Part shown: positions 32,002-34,773 of the stretch, piece after piece
Position numbering within the stretch: the stretch's first letter is position 1
Layout: each line of letters opens with the position of its first letter
Source of the DNA: Boothiomyces macroporosus
Lineage: Eukaryota > Chytridiomycota > Chytridiomycetes > Rhizophydiales > Terramycetaceae
Direction: 5' to 3'
Length of the DNA stretch: 34,773 nucleotides
Assembly: GCA_027604185.1 (NCBI GenBank)
Contig: JADGKB010000127.1
Span: 1-34,773, forward strand
Made by a program: the position numbers and the translations under genes
The notes under the pieces: model-generated
Databases searched by the model: none
Seen by the model: only the letters and a program-made list of their open reading frames with translations
What the model was told of the DNA's origin: nothing

Positions 32002-33635
32002 ATGAATTTAAACATCAACGTTTACAGAGGAATAGCTGCTTGTTCAATAGTATATTTCACATATACTGCACTGCAATTCAGTAAAAGTAACTGATAATTG
32101 ACATAGCCACACATCCGAATTATCCCTTATATTCAAACAAATTATCAACCGGATGGATGGGGATTGTGGACAACAGCGATGCACAGTATTCTTCCTTTAG
32201 GAATAACATCCCAATTCTACTGGTAGTCATGATTGTATGGACTTTGATTAATTATCTTTTGAAGTTCATAAACAGAGGATACCAACCATTAAATGCAAAT
32301 ACCACAAAGCAAACAGTATCATTGGTACTATCGGTTATATTTCTATCCGCTGTATTTGGTGCATCAATACTAAAGATACTTTTTATTATTATAATCAATT
32401 ATCTGATAGCAAGTAGTACCAAATCACTGGTTGGACCGATATTAACATGGATTTACTGTATCGCTATTCTATTTGCAAATGACTACTATGGCGGATACAA
32501 ATTCAGCTCCATAGGATTTGACTACTTGGATTCTATAAGGGGAATAGGAATGCGATGGCATATCACATTTAATTTTTGCATCTTGAAAATGATTTCATAT
32601 TCAATGGACAGGTAATTAATTGTAATTCAGGCACTGGGCTCTGAATGGGGAAGGGGAACTTGATTATGAAAAACACTGTGGCAAGTGTTCAGAGTGTAAT
32701 GATTTTCAATGCCAGAAAGCACGGATTATTAAACCAACCAATTACTCTCTGTTCAATTACCTTGTTTACATGCTATACGCGCCACTATACCTTGCTGGTC
32801 CGATAATATCTTTTAATGACTTTACCAACCAAATGAACTCGAGAAAGACAATCAATATCAAAACCACAATAATGTATACCATCAGATGGTAAGTAATGTT
32901 AATACAGGATTGGGATTGTTTTATTAATGGAATTGATGATGCACAATTTGTATGTTGTAGCTATAAAAAACGCAAAAGCATTCAAAGGATTCTCTTCACT
33001 GGAAATCTATTGCTTGGGTTACTTTAACTTGAAATTCATTTGGTTGAAACTAATGATAATTTGGAGATTCTTTAGAATGTGGGCAATGTATGATGACATT
33101 GAAACTACAGAGAACATGACTCGGTGTATTACTAATCAATATTCTGCCCAGGAATTCTGGAAGCACTGGCATTCATCTTACAACAAATTCTTGATTAGGT
33201 ACTTGTATGTACCATTAGGAGGTAAACAGTACAAGATGCTCAACACTTTTTGTATATTTACTTTTGTTGCTATTTGGCATGATATCAATCTGCAATTGCT
33301 TGCTTGGGGATGGCTAATATCCGTATTTATATTACCAGAAATCATTGGTACTAGACTATTTTGTACTCCTAGGAACAAAGAAAAGAGCTGGTACTTGGAT
33401 GTATGCGCACTCGGTGGTGTGTTTAACCTATTACAAATGATTACAGCAAATTTAGTAGGTTTTGCAGTTGGTATAGACGGTATAATTGAAATGTACCACG
33501 AAATGTGGAATTATGAAGGTAAATAATACTAAGATAGGCGTATGGTTTATTATAGTGCTCTTGATTAGTTTATATTCTTATGTTCAGTGTAGTTTTTACT
33601 ATAATCGTAAAAAAGAAACTAAATACAGGGAATAG
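32002..33635 (+). CDS. GUP1: Gup1-like MBOAT O-acyltransferase, copy B, 5 exons
   Basis: Second Gup1-type membrane-bound O-acyltransferase, 518 aa, on the opposite strand and about 23 kb from copy A. Introns are 32087-32106 (20 nt), 32612-32630 (19), 32889-32907 (19) and 33519-33537 (19). Matching blocks are VDNSDAQYSSFRNNIP, SMDRHWALNGEGE, APLYLAGPIISFNDF, FWKHWHSSYNKFLIRYLYVPLGG and IWHDINLQLLAWGWL with the catalytic His. The last exon adds a terminal membrane segment. Copy A has introns after SMDRYWSLN-region, DFTLQ and FLIR that are missing here, and this copy has one at IRW that copy A lacks. The start gives a short N-terminus that aligns with copy A from TKNIKYF. The frame is open upstream to 31870, without another ATG. 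Confidence 0.92.
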
Positions 33636-33678
33636 GTCCAAGAAATAGTATTATTTTATTAATACAGGATATTACTTT

Positions 33679-33915
33679 TTAATCTGTGTTTTCAGTTGTT
33701 TCCAATATACTGTCTTGTGCAGTTTGAACGTTTGACGCAGTACCTTGAACGTTAGTGCTGTCTTGAGCAGTACCAGAGGCACTATCTACAGTGGTTGTAG
33801 GCTCAGAAGTACTATTTTGTGAGAAAGCGTCGGCAGTTGAATCAGCTTGACTGGAAATGCCCAAAACAGCAAGTTTTTGAACAACACCCCCACCAGGTGT
33901 CTGCAAAGAATGCAT
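33679..33915 (-). CDS. doubtful Ser/Thr-rich ORF
   Basis: A 78-aa open frame from the ATG at 33915, between the phosphoesterase stop and the Gup1 copy B stop. It is rich in Ser, Thr, Gln, Ala and Asp (STSEPTTTVDSASGTAQDST) with no signal peptide, membrane segment or recognised domain. Its composition resembles the low-complexity tail of the neighbouring phosphoesterase, so it may be a real small gene, a missed 3' exon or chance. No intron that would link it to its neighbour in frame was found. Confidence 0.3.
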   Translation of the reverse strand: MHSLQTPGGGVVQKLAVLGISSQADSTADAFSQNSTSEPTTTVDSASGTAQDSTNVQGTASNVQTAQDSILETTENTD

Positions 33916-33983
33916 TGTTGAGATCAATACCCAAGAAGAGCTTGAGCGTGTATTTGCAAGTCTAACAATCGAGTGTTTTTATT

Positions 33984-34772
33984 CTAAATAGCCAAGATAA
34001 GTAGTAGCAGTCCTCCAAATGAAAAAGTAGAAGCAGAGTTCAAAACATTTTTAGGAGAATCTGTGTACTGACCTTGAGGTGCATTGTAGTTTGGAGCGTT
34101 TTTGTTTCCATTGTAACTTTGTCCAGTGGTTCCAGTTTGCGGAGATGGTACACTTGTAGGAGGGCCAGACATGTGGACAGTAGAGGTTTGCAAAACCCCA
34201 GCGGAAGATTGTTCAATCTTACCACCAGCAGTTGTCTGTACCGGGCTGGCAGAAGTAGTTGTTGAAGGGCCTCGTGGACTATCTCTGATCAAGTGCTCAA
34301 AAGTAGCAGACCAAGCTGTGCGAGGAGTCAAATCAGCGTCCAAGTTCCACAAATTCTTCAAGAACTTGATAATAGAAGTGTGAGTATATACTCCTCCATT
34401 ATTCTTGCCGTCATGCTCTACCACTCCTGCGTCAACCCAGGGTGAAATCAAAAAGGTAGGTACTCGGACTCCCAAGCGTGTAAAATCAAAAGTAGCGATT
34501 TCACCAGTTGCAAATACTTTTTCTTGATAGGCGTAGCTATCACCAGCAGGTACGTTAACTGGTGGTGGGACATGATCACCAAAACCTCCTGCTTCGTCAA
34601 ATGTCAAGATGAAGAGTGTGTCTTTCCATTGTGGAGATGACACTAGAGCATCGTAAATTGATTTAACGAATTGTTCGCCGTGGCTAATTGGAGATGGTGG
34701 ATGCATAGAGTCATAAGTGCAACATTCTGGGTTGATATAAGAGAATTGTGGCAGATTACCAAGTTTTGCGTC
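33984..34772 (-). CDS. GPI-anchored phosphoesterase / acid phosphatase, 5' end missing
   Basis: C-terminal 262 residues of a secreted phosphoesterase of the fungal acid phosphatase / phospholipase C-like family; the start lies beyond the right edge. The visible catalytic-domain end includes INPECCTYDSMHPPSPISHGEQFVKSIYDAL, WKDTLFILTFDEAGGFGDHVPPP and GVRVPTFLISPWVDAG, ending near YTHTSIIKFLKNLWNL. A Ser/Thr/Pro/Gly-rich stalk follows, then an Asn/Ser cleavage-like site and a short hydrophobic tail FSFGGLLLLILAI, typical of a GPI-anchor signal. The product is therefore probably cell-surface or wall bound and would release phosphate outside the cell. No intron was needed in the visible part. 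Confidence 0.9.
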   Translation of the reverse strand, partial: DAKLGNLPQFSYINPECCTYDSMHPPSPISHGEQFVKSIYDALVSSPQWKDTLFILTFDEAGGFGDHVPPPVNVPAGDSYAYQEKVFATGEIATFDFTRLGVRVPTFLISPWVDAGVVEHDGKNNGGVYTHTSIIKFLKNLWNLDADLTPRTAWSATFEHLIRDSPRGPSTTTSASPVQTTAGGKIEQSSAGVLQTSTVHMSGPPTSVPSPQTGTTGQSYNGNKNAPNYNAPQGQYTDSPKNVLNSASTFSFGGLLLLILAI

Positions 34773-34773
34773 A

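Overview
The window is nuclear DNA of a small, gene-dense, AT-rich eukaryotic genome, and I read it as an early-diverging, flagellated (zoosporic) fungus or close holomycotan relative. Fungal signs are homocitrate synthase (alpha-aminoadipate lysine pathway), two Gup1-type MBOAT acyltransferases, a tandem pair of secreted DUF3455-like proteins and a GPI-anchored phosphoesterase. A clear homologue of CFAP300, a dynein-arm assembly factor, says the organism builds motile cilia. The genetic code is standard; TAA, TAG and TGA all end genes. I cannot name the species or phylum. No tRNA, rRNA, transposon or CRISPR was seen. The most striking feature is the introns. Rebuilding the genes by hand gave 65 introns, of which 62 are only 18 to 23 nt long (about 1 of 18, 20 of 19, 19 of 20, 12 of 21, 5 of 22, 5 of 23). 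The other three are 40, 47 and 70 nt. In every intron-containing gene, removing the introns gives an exact multiple of three and restores family-conserved residues across the junctions. TOP2 also carries a 5-nt microexon and a 40-nt intron that looks like two tiny introns placed back to back. Layout: 1-1841 has no recognisable gene. 1842-9847 holds homocitrate synthase (-), importin beta-3/Kap121 (+), Gup1-like copy A (-) and an RRM-cyclophilin (-). 10114-15183 holds DNA topoisomerase II (+) and COX6A/Cox13 (-). 15279-19505 holds an unknown Lys-rich protein (+), a sphingoid-base kinase (-) and two tandem DUF3455-like secreted proteins (-). 19883-22904 holds FRA10AC1 (-), CFAP300 (+) and an unknown disordered protein (+). 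22979-25689 is a tandem array of three related seven-membrane-segment proteins (+). 25715-31350 holds Kre33/NAT10 (-), an unknown 415-aa protein (+) and a probably peroxisomal NADH pyrophosphatase (+). 31547-34773 holds a small basic protein (+), Gup1-like copy B (+), a doubtful Ser/Thr-rich ORF (-) and the 3' part of a GPI-anchored phosphoesterase (-). Genes are packed as convergent pairs with 22 to 65 nt between stop codons and divergent pairs sharing promoters of 55 to 395 nt. Neighbours do not form one pathway. Two products, the RRM-cyclophilin and FRA10AC1, belong to spliceosome-associated families, which is notable given the introns.
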